Assembly: GCA_026636295.1 (NCBI GenBank)
Contig: CP089459.1
Span: forward strand, 558,001 to 622,000
Direction: 5' to 3'
Length of the DNA: 64,000 bases
From: Medakamo hakoo
Lineage: Eukaryota > Chlorophyta > Trebouxiophyceae > Coccomyxaceae
Positions 9,801 to 20,546 of the stretch are shown here, piece by piece. Position numbers and translations under genes: made by a program. The notes beneath the pieces were generated by a model. The model saw nothing but the letters and a program-made list of their open reading frames with translations. It made no database searches and had not been told where the DNA came from. Position 1 is the stretch's first letter. The number at the start of each line of letters is the position of its first letter.

Positions 9801-12800
9801 CGGGCGGGCGTCGCGGCCGCGCCCCGCTTGGCGGCGGACGCGCCCGCTGCCGCAGCTGCCACCCTGGCGGCCGCGACGGCTGTGCTGGCCGCGGGAGGGC
9901 GGGCGGCGGGCGACCTGGCGGGGACGCCCAGGTTCTGGGAAGACCTCGCGGCCGCGGCGGGGCTCTCCACCCCGCCGCCGCCGCCGCCCTCCGCGCCCGC
10001 CACCGCGGCCGGCCTGGCGCGGGAGGCCTGGCGGGGAGCAGCAGTCGCCGCTGCTCTGGAAGGCTTGGCCGTGGGCCTGCTGGCCTGCCCGCCGCCGGCC
10101 GGGCCGCCGGGCGGGGAGGGCGACGGCGACCCCGCGGCGCGCGCGCTGTGGGCAACCGCCTCGGCGTGGAGCGCCGCTCCCAGCGGCGGCGGTGGCGACG
10201 CCCTCGTCCGTTCTCTGTCCGCCCTGGCGTCCGCGGCAGAATCGGCTCCTGCCCCGTCCCCTGCCCGCCTGGCCGCTGCCGCGGACGCGGCGGCGGCAGA
10301 GCTGTTGGCGGCCGTGGCGGCGGATGGCGCAGCCGGGGGCGGCCGCCACGCGGGCGGCACGGGCGGCGGCCTCGCGGCCCTCGTCCTCGCGCCGGGCGGC
10401 CTGGCGGCAGCTGTGGCGGCGGCGGCGGCGCCCGCGTTGACCTCTGTCGGCCTGGCCGTCGACGCGGAGACGGGCGCGCCGCCGCCCAGCGCGGCCGCCC
10501 CGCTCGCGGCCGCGGCAGCAGCGCTCGGCGGGCCCGCCACGCCCGCGCCGGGCAGCCTGGCCGCGGCGCTGGCCGCCGCCCACCCGGGCGCCCCGCTCCT
10601 GGCCGCCGCCGCCGCGCCCGCGTCGCCCGCCTGGTCGCCGTCCGCGTCCGCCCAGGGCGCGCCGCCCGCCCACGCCTGGGACACGGCCGCCCTGGAGCGC
10701 GGCCTGGGGCCCGACCTCGCGCGGCGCCTGCCCGCGGTGCGCGCGCTGTGCGCGTCCCTGCGCGGCGCGGCCGCCGCCGCCGCGGCGGCGGCCGGCCGGG
10801 GGTCCGCCCTCTCCTCCCTGGCTGCCCTGGCCGCTGTCCGCGCAGCGGGCCCGCCGCCACCGCGCGGCCCGCCCCGCCCGGGCTGGGCCGACGCGGCCGA
10901 CGCGGCGGCTGTGTTGCGCGGCGCGCTCGCGGCCGAGGTCGCGGCCGCGGCGGACGCGGCCGCGAGCGCCGGCGCCGGCGGCGGCTCCCCGGCCCGCCGC
11001 CCGCCCGGGCCGCCCCCGCCCCACCAGCGCCTGGACCCCATCCCGCTGGCCCGCACCTTCCTCCTCCTGGTCGACGGCGCGGCGGCAGCGGACGTGGCGG
11101 CGGGCCGGCGCGGCGGCGGCCTGGGCGGTGCCGGCGGCAGCCAGGGTTCCGGCGGCGAGTGGCCGACGCACGGCACGTCTGCCCACCCGCCGGCGCTGCC
11201 GAGCTTGCCGGAAGAAGGGTGTGAAGGCCGTGGCGGCGTCGACGCGGCGGCCGTCACGGAGGCGGCGCTGTCGCTGCTCACGCTGTGGCTGCGCCGCCCG
11301 GCCGCGGTGGGTGGAGTCGGCGGCGGCGGCAGCGCCGGCGTGGGCGGGCCCGTCACGGACGCGCTCTTGGCCGCCACGCTGACGTGCTTGCGGTGCGCTG
11401 GGGCCGTGACGGTGGCGGGTACCGCCGCCGGCGGCCCGCCGGGCGCGTCCCCCGCAAAACGGGCGGTCGCCGCGCGCCCGGCCCTGGCCGCGCTGCTGGC
11501 CGCGACGGCCGCCGCGGCCGCGTCCGACGCGCCAGCCGCCTCCGCCGCCTCCGCCACGCACGCGGCCGCCGCCCTGCCCGTCGTTGCCGCATCCCTGCGC
11601 CGGGCCCTGCTCCCGCCGTCGGAGTGGTTGCCCGCCCTGGACGGGGCGGGGCTGGACCCCGTCGCGCTCGTCGCGCGCGCGGCCGACGCGGCTGCGGCCG
11701 CCGCCGCCGCGTCGTCCGCCCCGCCGGCCTCGCCGGCGCCCACCGCCGCCGCCGCCGCCGCCAACCGGGCCCTGTCCTCCGCCCTCCTGCTGGCCCTGGA
11801 CGTGGCCCGCGCCCCGGGCGGCGTGGACGCGCTCGCCGCCCGCTGCGCGGGCGCGCGCGCGGCCGCGCTTGGCCGCTGGCTGCTCGCGCCCGAAGGCGGC
11901 GGCCTGGCGAGCGGCGGCGTCGCGGGCGCGGGCGCGTACGCCCTGCCCGCGTCCGCGGACGGCGCGCCCGGCGCACCGGCGCCGGCCGTGTGGGAGGCCG
12001 CGCCCGCGCACGGGCACTGGGTGTCGACGCTGTCCCTGGCGGCCGCGGCCGCCCGCGGCGGCGGCGGCGGCCAGGACGGCGGCGGCGCCGCCGCGTCCGC
12101 CGGCCTGTCCCCTACCTCTCCCGGAGCAGCCGCCATCGCCTTGCTCGCCGCGGCCCAGCCCCGTGTCCTGGGCGCCCTGGGCCTGGGCGGCGGGGGCGGA
12201 GGCAAGGCGGAGCCGCTGGCCGCGGCCGCGCGCGGAGCGCTCGGCCCGCCGTGGCTCGCCACGCCCGCCCTGCCCGCCCCCACCCCGCCGCCCACGCTCA
12301 CCCTGGCGGGTGCACGGGAAGCTGCGGCAGCGGCGGCCCTGTTGCAGGCCGCCGCTCGGGCGCGCGGGCGGTGGGAGGCGGCCCTGCCTGGGTCGCCCGC
12401 GGCCGCGCGCGCCGCAGCCGCTCGCTTCCTAGAAGCCGTCGCGGCGGGCGGCGCGCCTGCGCCGGCCGTGGGCCTGGTCGGCGGCGGCGGGGGCGGGCGC
12501 CCGCCGGTGGGCCTGGTCCTCGCGGTCACGCCCGCCGAGCGGGGCGCGGCCCGGCGGCCGGCGCGCTTCCCGCTGCCGCCCGGCGCGCGAGCCGGCTGGT
12601 TTGGCGCGGCCGCCGCCGACGCGGACGGCGACGGCGTCCCGGTGGAGGGCGGCGGCGGCGCACAGCCGTGCTGCCCGCCCGGCGTGCCGTCGACCCTGGC
12701 CGCCGCCGCCGCGGCGGCGCTGTACGGCGCCGCCGGCCGGGCGGCGGCTTTCCTGGCCGCCGCTGCGCCCGCGGTGGACGAAGACGAGGCGGCCGCCGCC

Positions 12801-13175
12801 GCCGCCAGGGCCGCCAGGGCCGGCGCAGGAGGCCCGGACGGGCCGGGACCTGGCGCGTCGCCCCTGGGCCCCGAGTGGCCGGACCCGGGCGCGGTGCTGG
12901 CCCTGGCCGGCGTCGCGGTCGCGGTGGCGGAGGCGCTGCCGCACGCGCCGGCGGCCGCGGCCGCGGCCGCGGCGGCGGGGTCGGGCCCGCCGCTGGGCCC
13001 GGCCGCCCTGGCCGAGGCGGCCCGGGCGGCGCGCGCGGCGCGCGGGCTGCTGCGGTCCACCCTGGCCCTCGCCGCCGCGGCGGGCACGCCCCTGTCCGAC
13101 GGCGACGCGGCGGCGGCCGACGCGGCGGCGGGCCGGCTGGACGCGTGGGCGGCCGCGGACGGCGTGGTCGGGTGA
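6043..13175 (+). CDS. NUP188: Nucleoporin NUP188-like scaffold of the nuclear pore inner ring
   Basis: Exons 6043-6327 and 6618-13175 join in phase 0 for about 2280 residues. The N-terminus follows plant NUP188: SSLWWPPAAKLQAAL, RAWLVSGVDTFKPPSPASR, then across the intron GIDEVQAYILVRRYD and RAALLKCQELVLGW. The rest is an alpha-solenoid-like sequence with extreme Ala/Gly/Pro content and many poly-Gly inserts, so similarity fades. NUP188 is a large inner-ring nucleoporin that binds NUP93. Its length is near the family's, slightly expanded by low-complexity loops. The second exon (6.56 kb) is uninterrupted; hidden in-frame introns cannot be excluded. Identification rests on the first ~140 residues plus size. 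Confidence 0.8.
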
Positions 13176-13218
13176 GGAAAGGGTGGGGGAAGGCCTTGTT
13201 GCAAGCACACGGGAACGA

Positions 13219-13262
13219 GGGTGGTGTCAGTGACCTCGGGCGGTGTCAGTGCCCTCGGGCGG
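13219..13262. repeat. Short direct tandem repeat, about 19-bp unit, two copies
   Basis: Two near-identical adjacent copies of a GGTGTCAGTG(A/C)CCTCGGGC unit lie between NUP188 and the next gene. They differ by one base; a recent small duplication. Confidence 0.7.
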
Positions 13263-13467
13263 CGGCCGGAGGCCGTGCGGGTGCGGATCCGTGCACCCGC
13301 GCGGAAGACGGCCGGTAGGTGGGAGGAGGCTTGCGCGCAGGGGGCTCGTCCGCCGCCCTCCACTCGCGAAAAAGTCGCGGCTGCCGCGCACGCGCGACCG
13401 TAAAAAGGAGGGGCGGGGAATCGCCTGTGGTGCCGCCGCGGGCCCACGCGTTCCCCCTTCGCCCGGT

Positions 13468-15437
13468 ATGGGCGACATCACGCCCCTGGGCGAGGCCGGG
13501 CCGTCGGCGGCTGGAGGCGTGAAGCCGGCCGCGCCGCGCCCGCCGCCTGCCGCCGCGCCCGTCGCGACAAACGAGCCGGCCGCCCCCTCGTCCGGCCGGT
13601 CCAGTGGCGAGCCCATCTACGCCAAGTCGCACTCTGATGCGTCCGTCCTGGCGTGCCGCGTGCCGGTGAGTTGACGGGTGGTGGGGAGGGCGGGGCGGGA
13701 GCGCGCGCGAGGACCGGAGCGCATGCGGCCGCCCGACCCAAAAACCAACGCTCCTCCCTCCTCCCAAACTTTTTCTTCAGGTCGCCGACGATTTCCTGCT
13801 GACCGCCCCTCCCGAAGCCCAGCTGGCCTGGCTGCACGACCTCAACGTCCGCATCGACGCCGTGCTGGATCGGGTGCCGGCGACGAAAGTGTCGCTGACA
13901 GGTGAGCGGGGCGTTGCTTTTTTGGGGGAGGGCATCGGTCGGCAGTCGGCGCTCTCGCCGTCCCGCTCCGCGTGGCTTCCCACCGCTTTCCTCATCCCAT
14001 CATCCCATCCCCTCGTCCATCCGCGCAGGCAACACCATGCTCTTCGTCTCCGGCGCCGAAAACGGGGACGCCGACCACGTCGCGGCACTGGTCCGGCTGG
14101 CTGACGAACTGGACGCCCTGGGCCGGCCGGCCGCGGCGGCGAATGGCGGGGGTGGCGAGGGCGGAGGGGGCGGCGCGTCGACCTCGGCCGCCCCGCCGCC
14201 GCCGCCGCCGCCCCTCCGCCTGCCCGGCGGCCAGCCGCTCCGCTTCCAGATGGGCTTGGCGTCCGGACCCGTCGCGTCCGGCATTGTGGGCACGGCCGCC
14301 CTGCGCTACGGCGTCTACGGCCCCACCGTCTCCCTGGCGCGCGCGCTGGAAGCCGCGTCGGCGCCCGGCGTGCTGCGCGCCGCGGCCGCCAGCGTGGCGT
14401 CGCTGGCCGCCCGCCCCGGCGCCGCCGCCGCGTCCCTCGCGTCCGGCTGGCGTGATGGAGGCGACCTGGTCGTGCCCGGCGGCGCGGGCGGCGGCCGGGC
14501 CTCCCCGCTCCGCCTGTCAACCCGCATCCGCGGCCGCGACGCGGGCCTGGCCCCCCTCGCCGACCTGCGCGCGGCCGCGGCCGCCGTCGGCGCAGGCTGG
14601 GACGCGGCGGCGCGCGGCCTGCCCCGGTCCGCGGCCCGGGCGCCCCCCCTGTCGGCCGCGCTCGCGGCCGGCCGGGCCCGGGCGCTCGCCGCCACCGACG
14701 CCGCCGTGTTCGGGTGCGCGCTCGCCGGGACGGTCCTGTACGGTGCGGCCATGGCCGCCCACGGCCGCCTGGTGTCCCTGTCCGCCGCGCGGGCGGGCGC
14801 CGGCGCCGGCGCGGGCGCGACCGCCGCCGCCTTCACAGCGCCCGCCGCCGTCCCCGCCCCCGCCATCTCCGCCGCCTGCCTCGTGTGGGCGGCCGCCCTG
14901 GGCGCGGCCGGGTCGCCGGGGTACGCGGGCCCGCCGCGCGACGCGCTCGCGCTCGGCTTGCGCGCCCTGGCGTCCGTGCCGCGCGTCTGGCGCGTGTACG
15001 CGGGCGTGCCCGGCCTCGTGGCGCGGGCGGCGGACGCGGCGGCGGCGGGCACCGGGCCGCTCGCCCCGCTGGGCGCGGCCGTCGCGGCGGGCGTGGCCCG
15101 GGCGGGCGCCGCCGCCGCGCGCGCCCCGCCCGGCGTCCGCGCCGGCCTGGCCGCCGCCGCGCCGCAGGCCGCCCTGGCCGCCCTCCTGCCCGTCCCGCTG
15201 CCCGCGGCCGTGCGCGCGTCCGTGGCGTGCGCCGTCCTGGCGGCTGTCTCCGCGACGGGCGGGTCCGGCCTGCTCCGCGGCGGCGGTGGTGGTGGGCTGT
15301 GGGCTTCGGCCGCCGCCGGCGGGGCGGGCGGCGCCGCGGCCGCGTACGCGGGCCTGGGCGTCCTCCTCCCGCTCCTCCTCCAGGCGGCGTCGGACCGGCT
15401 GGCCGTGCGGCGCATGCTGCGCCAACTGACGGCATGA
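13468..15437 (+). CDS. Degenerate class III nucleotidyl-cyclase-like protein with C-terminal membrane segments
   Basis: Exons 13468-13665, 13781-13901 and 14029-15437 give about 575 residues. The cyclase-like half reads SVLACRVPVADDF, LNVRIDAVLDRVPATKVSLTGNTMLFVSG, LRFQMGLASGPVASGIVG and LRYGVYGPTVSLARALEAAS, collinear with class III cyclase boxes. Metal and substrate positions appear lost: the FAD-type Asp is replaced (ACRV), GD becomes GN, WGDTVN becomes YGPTVS, and NxxSR becomes SLARA. After about residue 330 the protein has several hydrophobic Ala-rich segments (AVFGCALAGTVLYGAAMAA; ISAACLVWAAALG; ASVACAVLAAVSA; AYAGLGVLLPLLLQA) and ends in a basic tail. This order (domain first, membrane part last) is unlike typical receptor cyclases. 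Function unknown; probably not a cyclase. Confidence 0.7.
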
Positions 15438-15535
15438 AGTTTTTCTTTCTGTCTCCAAAAATTCATTAGACCGACTTTCTTTTCACCCCATTTTTTTTTA
15501 ACCTTCTCCATCCTTTTGTTCTTTTTTCCGTGATG

Positions 15536-15567
15536 TGTGGGTGTGCGTGGGTGTGTGTGTGTGTGCG
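15536..15567. repeat. (TG)n microsatellite
   Basis: An imperfect TG/GTG tract of about 30 bp. Confidence 0.7.
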
Positions 15568-15779
15568 GGGCCCGCGAGCCCGTTCCCCCTTCCCCCTCCA
15601 CACAGGCTATTCGCACGGCGCGGGCGCTGTGTCCGCTCGCGTGAGGGTGCGGGCAGGCCTGTGTGGGGTTGAAGGCTGGGCAGGGAGCGGCTCGCGGACG
15701 AACGAAAAAAAAGGAGAGACACAGCCGGCGCGTGCCTCCCTCCTTCTCTGCGTGGAGGGAACATGGAGGCACGCGTACG

Positions 15780-15844
15780 AGCGTGTGTGTGTGGGTGTGT
15801 GTGTGGGTGTGTGGGTGTGTGTGGGTGTGTGTGTGTGTGTGTGT
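15780..15844. repeat. (TG)n/(TGGG) microsatellite
   Basis: About 65 bp of TG repeat interrupted regularly by GGG, ending in a pure (TG) run. Confidence 0.9.
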
Positions 15845-15964
15845 CCCGCCCTCTTGGTCGACAGTTCTTGTTTTTTCTGGCCAGTGGTTTTTTTTGTGAC
15901 ACACACACTGAGAAGAAAAACAAAGGGCGCGATGGAGTGGACAAAGTTACCTGCACTTGAAGCC

Positions 15965-16900
15965 TTAGCTCCCTCCGCTCCCCGCGCCGCCGCCCTCCCG
16001 CGCCGCCAGGGCCGCCACCACGGACCCGCCCAGGCCGCCGCCCCCGCGCTCGCCCCCGCCGTCAAGCCCCATGCCCAGGTAGGCCATGACGGACTGCAGG
16101 CGGGCCGGGTCCGTCACATACAGCCACCCGACCAGCACTTCCAGGGCGGTCGCGGACCTGTACAGGCCGGCCGTCGCCGCCCCGCCGCCAGTTAATCTTT
16201 TAGGAATGGCCTTGACTTTGGCGTTGCGGCCCCAGCGCAGGATGTCGCGCTCGGCGTCGGTCAGGAACGGGCCGGCCGTCAGTTGTTCGACGGCGGCGGC
16301 CTGCGCTTCGGCGCGCACGCACCCCGTCACGGCGTCGTAGTACGCCGTCAGCCGCTTGGGCGGCGCAAAGTACCGCGCCCGGGCGTACAGTTCCCAGACG
16401 GCGTCGCCTAAGAAGGCGAGAGGCGTGGGGCCGTAGCCGGCGCGGACGGCGGACGCGGTGGTTTCGGGAGGGGGTGGGAGGTGGAGCGGGGAGGCTGCAG
16501 GCGCTGTTGATGGGGACGGACATGTGTGAGCGTGCATGGCAATGGGAGCGCGTCCGACACGCACAGCTGGGTGCACGACACCATCATCTACTTTTGTATG
16601 TGTCTAGTTTTGGACGCACTCACCTAGTGCGTCGGCGGGCCGGCCGAAACCGCGGACGTCGGCGGCCGCGCATGCACAGCCTGGCCGCCGTCGGCTGGAC
16701 GGCAGCGGTGCGCCGACACAGCGAGGAGACGGCGAGGCAATGGGCTGGGGTGGAGTTGAAGGGCCGCGGCCCGCAGCGGGCTGGGCGCCTGGGCCAGGCG
16801 AGGGCAGGGGCGGCCGCATTTCTTCCCTCAAGCACAACAGTGTGTGCAAAAATTTGGGCGCGGGGCCGTCGGTTCGGTTCGACGGTCCGGGAAGAGGCAC
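15965..16900 (-). CDS. Mini-ribonuclease III (organellar RNC3/RNC4-type)
   Basis: Exon 1 16624-16900 and exon 2 15965-16494, joined at phase 1, give about 268 residues. The core matches Mini-RNase III: PLAFLGDAVWELYAR (metal-binding Asp), a long helical middle with AEAQAAAVEQL and FLTDAERDILRWGRNAK, then LYRSATALEVLVGWLYV with the second acidic catalytic residue. The dsRNA-binding domain is absent, as expected for this family, which matures 23S-type rRNA and intron RNAs in plastids. Exon 1 encodes a Pro/Arg/Ser-rich leader suited to plastid import. The start is uncertain: Met at 16900 or an internal Met near 16817 are both possible. A second acceptor 9 nt upstream (at about 16503) would keep the frame. 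Confidence 0.8.
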
Positions 16901-16988
16901 ACGGCCCCGCGCGCGACCTTACCTTTACTCACACCCTTCAACCCCGTTCCCGCCGCCCCTGACTACACACCACCCGCCCCCACAACTC
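16901..16988. promoter_or_regulatory. Shared divergent promoter region (Mini-RNase III / AOX)
   Basis: Only 88 bp separate the most upstream Mini-RNase III Met from the AOX start. CT/CA-rich, no TATA seen. Confidence 0.4.
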
Positions 16989-17586
16989 ATGACCGGCCAC
17001 GCCGCCCGCCGCCTGGCTGGGTCCCTCCTGCGACCACTGATCACCTCCGCGGCCGGCCCCGGTGCCGGCGGCGCCGGCACCGGCGCGTGCGCGGCCCTCT
17101 TTGCGGCCGGCCTCCCAGCTGCGGCTGCGGCTCGCGGCGCGGCCGCCACCCCACGCTTCGCCGTCGCGGCCGCGCCGCTGGCGCTCGCGTCGCGCGGCAT
17201 GCACAAGACAGGCGCTCCTTTTGCGACCAACCCGGCGCCGCTGGCGGACGACAGCGGCGACGAGGGCGCCAAGGTGAATTGGGGAGGGGAGGGTGTTTTT
17301 GAAGCTGTGGGGGTGCGAGGGTTGGAGCATGCGGCCCTCCGGTGCCTCCTCCCGCCAGCGCCGAACGCGCTGCGCCGGGCCCCGTCCACGTCCTCAGACC
17401 CAGCCTGGTGGACCAGGGAAAGCGTCCGAGTGGGCGGAAGAGACGTGAAAGCTTCGCGTTCGGCCCCGCACACGGAACGGCAGCGCGCGCGCAGTGCCCC
17501 CCGCCAAACGCGCGTCGCGCGACCGTTCGGGCACGGCACGTCCGCTCGTGCGCGCACAACCCACACCGACTCTCTGCCCTCTCTCA

Positions 17587-17631
<45 letters not shown>

Positions 17632-18508
17632 GGCCCCTCCCACCACCCTGGCCGCCGCCGCGGCCCCGTCCATTCCGGACGCCGTCGCGGCCGCGTCGGC
17701 CGCCGCCACGGCCCCCGGCGTCACGTGCCACCCCATCCTGGACGCGTCCACGGTCATCGCCCAGCCCGTGTACTCCAAAGACTACCTGGAGTCCATCCGC
17801 CCCACGCACCTGCCGCCGTCGTCGGCGCGGCAGCGCTTCGCTTACCGCTTCATCCAGACCGTGCGCACCGTCTTCGACACACTCACCGGGTACCGGGCCG
17901 ACGGCCCCAACTCCGAGGCGGTCTGGGTGCGCCGCATGCTGTTCCTGGAGACGGTCGCGGGCGTGCCCGGCATGGTGGCGGGCGCGATCCGGCACCTGCA
18001 GTCGCTGCGCCTGATGCGGTACGACGGCGGCTGGATTTCCGACCTGCTGGCCGAGAGCGAGAACGAACGCATGCACCTCGTGACGTTCATGGAGCTCCGG
18101 CGCCCCGGCCCCCTGTTCCGCGCGGCCGTCTTCGCGGCCCAGGGCGTCTTCTGGAACATGTTTTTCTTTTCGTACCTCTGCTCGCCCAAGACCGCGCACG
18201 CGGTCGTCGGCTACCTGGAGGAAGAAGCCGTGAAGACGTACACGCACGCGCTGGCGGAAATTGATGCCGGCCGCCTGTGGCCGGCCGAGTCGGGCGTGAA
18301 GGTGCCCAAGGTCGCGAAAGCGTACTGGTCCCTGCCGCCCGGCGCGACGATGCGCGACCTCATCCTGGCCATCCGGGCGGACGAGTACGACCACGCGCGC
18401 GTCAACCACACGTTTTCGCTGATCCCGCACGACGCGCCCAACCCCTTTGTGCTGTCGCGGCAACAGGAGCAGGGAGCGGCGGCGGGCGCTGCTGGCGCGC
18501 GGCAGTGA
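16989..18508 (+). CDS. AOX: Mitochondrial alternative oxidase
   Basis: Exons 16989-17273 and 17633-18508 join in phase 0 for 386 residues. All di-iron motifs are present: LET (about 200), NERMHL (about 239), LEEEAV (about 290) and RADEYDHARVNH (about 343), giving the expected four Glu and two His ligands. AOX is a ubiquinol oxidase of the matrix face of the inner mitochondrial membrane, bypassing complexes III and IV. Exon 1 is a long Ala/Arg-rich mitochondrial presequence. The last motif reads DEYDH where most have DEAxH, still ExxH. A (CA)19 tract abuts the 3' splice site of the single 359-nt intron. It is divergent from Mini-RNase III. Confidence 0.96.
17590..17629. repeat. (CA)n microsatellite at AOX 3' splice site
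   Basis: An uninterrupted CA repeat (about 19 units) ends 3 nt before the CAG acceptor, in the place where a polypyrimidine tract is expected. Confidence 0.95.
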
Positions 18509-18831
18509 AAGGTGTGTGAGGTGAGGGAGCGAGGGGCGTGATTTGAAGTGTTCCATGGGGGACGGGCGTGCGTGCGTGTGTGTGTGGTGTGTGTTCCTTG
18601 TTTCTTGCTCGGGTGTGTGGGTGGCGTGGGTGTTGCAACCCCCTTCTTGTTTTTCCACACGGCGCGGCCGCACGCGGCCTCCACACGACACACACACACA
18701 CACACCGCCCGCGTCTTATTCCTTGTGTTCAGGGAGGACCAAGCCGCACGTGCCCGTGCCTCCTGCATGAGCTCTCTCATGTCGGAGGAGAAGACAGGCG
18801 CGGAAAGGCAGCGCCCCGCCCCCGCCCCGTC
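18509..18831. other. Convergent intergenic region, AOX / MGST3
   Basis: 323 bp between two stop codons. It holds short TG and CA repeats (about 18570-18600 and 18688-18706) and T-rich stretches; no gene seen. Confidence 0.6.
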
Positions 18832-19624
18832 TCAGCCGCGCAGGAGCGCGCACGCCGCTTTCGCGACGATGACCAGCAAGCCGAGCGACCCAAAGTTCGC
18901 AAAGGCGCCGCGCATGCGGTTGGACGGCGTCCCCGTCGAGTAACCGATGAAGTATAGGATGCGGCCGACCAGCCAGAGCGCGCCACACGCGGCGACGGCT
19001 TTTTGCTGGTGGCCGCCCGCGACGAGGGCCGCGGTGATGAGCAGCGCGTAGTGCGCCGGCGCGGCTTCGGCGACCGTGTTTTGGTGCGCCCGCTGGATGC
19101 AGTTGAACGTGTTGGCGTTGGCATTGCTGGAATCCGCGTACAGGGCCGGGTAGGCGACGCCAAACCGCTTGCGGGCCTTGCCGACTTGGACGGCCATCCA
19201 GCCGTTGAGGCTGGTGTGTGTGTGTTGGCCCGCGACACACACACCCGCGTGTGTGTGTGTGTGGAGGGAGGGGGAGGCGTGAGGGGAGGCCAGGTTGCTG
19301 GAGCTGCGGGCGAAAAACCAAATGGCTATGTTTTTTTTTCCGCGACGCCACGGCGCAGACGCAGCATCACCGACGCCGCCCGCGCCTTGCCAGACAAACC
19401 CAACATCCGCACAAGCGAGCCGATGGGTGCAGATCTGAAACACACGCCCCCGCCGCCGGCACGGCGCCCTACTATAAATGCTGGCACTGCGCAAAGCGCA
19501 AACAAAAAACGCACGTCAGCACCGTCGCCACGAGGACGGCCAGCACGTAACCATGGTCGTGCGTCAGAGTCAGACCAATGGAGTGCGCGGCCGGCTGGGA
19601 TTTCAAAAAGTCGAGGAGCGGCAT
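18832..19624 (-). CDS. MGST3: MAPEG-family microsomal glutathione S-transferase 3-like
   Basis: Exon 1 19515-19624 and exon 2 18832-19210 (phase 2) give 162 residues. The spliced protein reads GYVLAVLVATVLT, then LNGWMAVQVGKARKRFGVAY, FNCIQRAHQNT, WLVGRILYFIGYSTGTPS and RGAFANFGSLGLL, collinear with human MGST3 including the FNCIQRAHQNT signature. There are four predicted membrane helices. The family conjugates or reduces lipid hydroperoxides and leukotriene-like substrates with glutathione in ER or outer mitochondrial membranes. The splice was chosen because GTGCGT donor plus CAG acceptor restores the exact family spacing. An N-terminal extension of about 20 residues precedes the first helix. 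Confidence 0.88.
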
Positions 19625-19752
19625 GGCTGTTGGTTTTTTTTTGGCAAAAGATGGGAGTGCGGCGACGACCGTACTCCCCTTTCTTCTTTCACTTCCGCTT
19701 TTTTCTAACCGGGGCGCCCGCACAACACCAGGACGCCCTACGCCCCCATTTC
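19625..19752. promoter_or_regulatory. Shared divergent promoter region (MGST3 / CSL4)
   Basis: 128 bp between opposed start codons with T-rich runs; no recognised box. Confidence 0.45.
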
Positions 19753-20531
19753 ATGCCAGTGGGACTGGTCACGCCCGGCGACGCCCTCCACCCGTCGTCA
19801 ACCCACGCAGCGGGCCCCGGCACCCACGTCCGCCCGTCCGACGGCTGCATTGTCGCGTCGCTCGTCGGCACGCCGGTCGTGGAAGACGTCGACGGCCAGG
19901 TGCGAGGATTTGGGATGATGCGTGGCACGCACTAGGGATTCAGCAGGCTCCGGCCTGGGTTGGGAATGGGATTGGTTGGAGGGGCGCGCGCCGCCTCTCC
20001 GCAAACGAAAAAAGCCCACCCCTGGGCCGCCGCTCTCAACCCACCACCTGCCCCTCCTCCCCCCCCCCTCACAACCCACAGCCGACCGTCCGCGTCGTCC
20101 GCCCGGCCGGCACACAGACCGTGACCACCCCACGCCCGGGTGACACCGTCACTGTCCGCATCTTGCGCACGTCTGCGCGGGCAGCGGGCGTGGAGATTCT
20201 GTGCGTAGAAGGCGCCGACGGCACGCCCACTCCTTTGCCCGACCCGGGCCCGCCCGGCGTCATCCGCGCCGCCGACGTCCGGTCCACGGCCGTCGACTCC
20301 GTCGACGTGGGCGCTTGTTTCCGCCCTGGAGACCTGGTGCGCGCGACCGTCTCGTCAGTCGGCGACGCCCGCGCGTTCTACCTCTCCACCGCCTCCCCTG
20401 GCTTGGGCGTCGTCTCCGCCCGGTCGGCCTCCCACCCGGCCCGCCCGCGCCTGGAGCCCGATTCCGACCAGGGCATGCGCTGCCCGCTGACGGGGACTGT
20501 GGAACCGCGCAAAGTGGCGGTCAAGCCTTAG
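19753..20531 (+). CDS. CSL4: RNA exosome cap subunit CSL4 (EXOSC1-like)
   Basis: Exons 19753-19899 and 20082-20531 join in phase 0 for 198 residues. The N-terminal domain has VTPGDAL, GTHVRPSDGCIVASLVG; the S1 domain follows with RPGDTVTVRILRTSARAAGVEIL, GVIRAADVRSTAVD, FRPGDLVRATVSSVGDARAFYLST; the C-terminal zinc-ribbon-like part reads GLGVVSARS, MRCPLTGTVEPRKVA. This order equals CSL4, which caps the nuclear and cytoplasmic exosome. The zinc-ribbon is reduced: only one Cys of the usual set is visible (RCPLTG). The stop is followed after 15 nt by the ALG13 start on the same strand. Confidence 0.92.
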
Positions 20532-20546
20532 AAGAAGAAGTTTAGA

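Larger units (their letters stand above)
15438..15964. other. Convergent intergenic region rich in TG repeats
   Basis: This lies between the 3' ends of the cyclase-like gene and Mini-RNase III. It contains T-rich stretches, two (TG)n microsatellites and no reading frame that I can support. Confidence 0.6.

Noticed and set aside
6537-12017. Very long open frames antisense to NUP188 and to other genes
   Set aside because: They arise because GC-rich coding DNA almost lacks stop codons on either strand. Their products are Arg/Gly/Pro-rich with no domains, while the sense frame matches known families.
13181-13466. Possible small gene between NUP188 and the cyclase-like gene
   Set aside because: Short frames exist in several phases but have no coding signal beyond GC bias; the region also holds a tandem repeat and must contain the leader of the next gene.
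15780-15844. Regularly interrupted TG repeat that looks like a short-repeat array
   Set aside because: A simple-sequence microsatellite with no spacers; not a CRISPR array or telomere.
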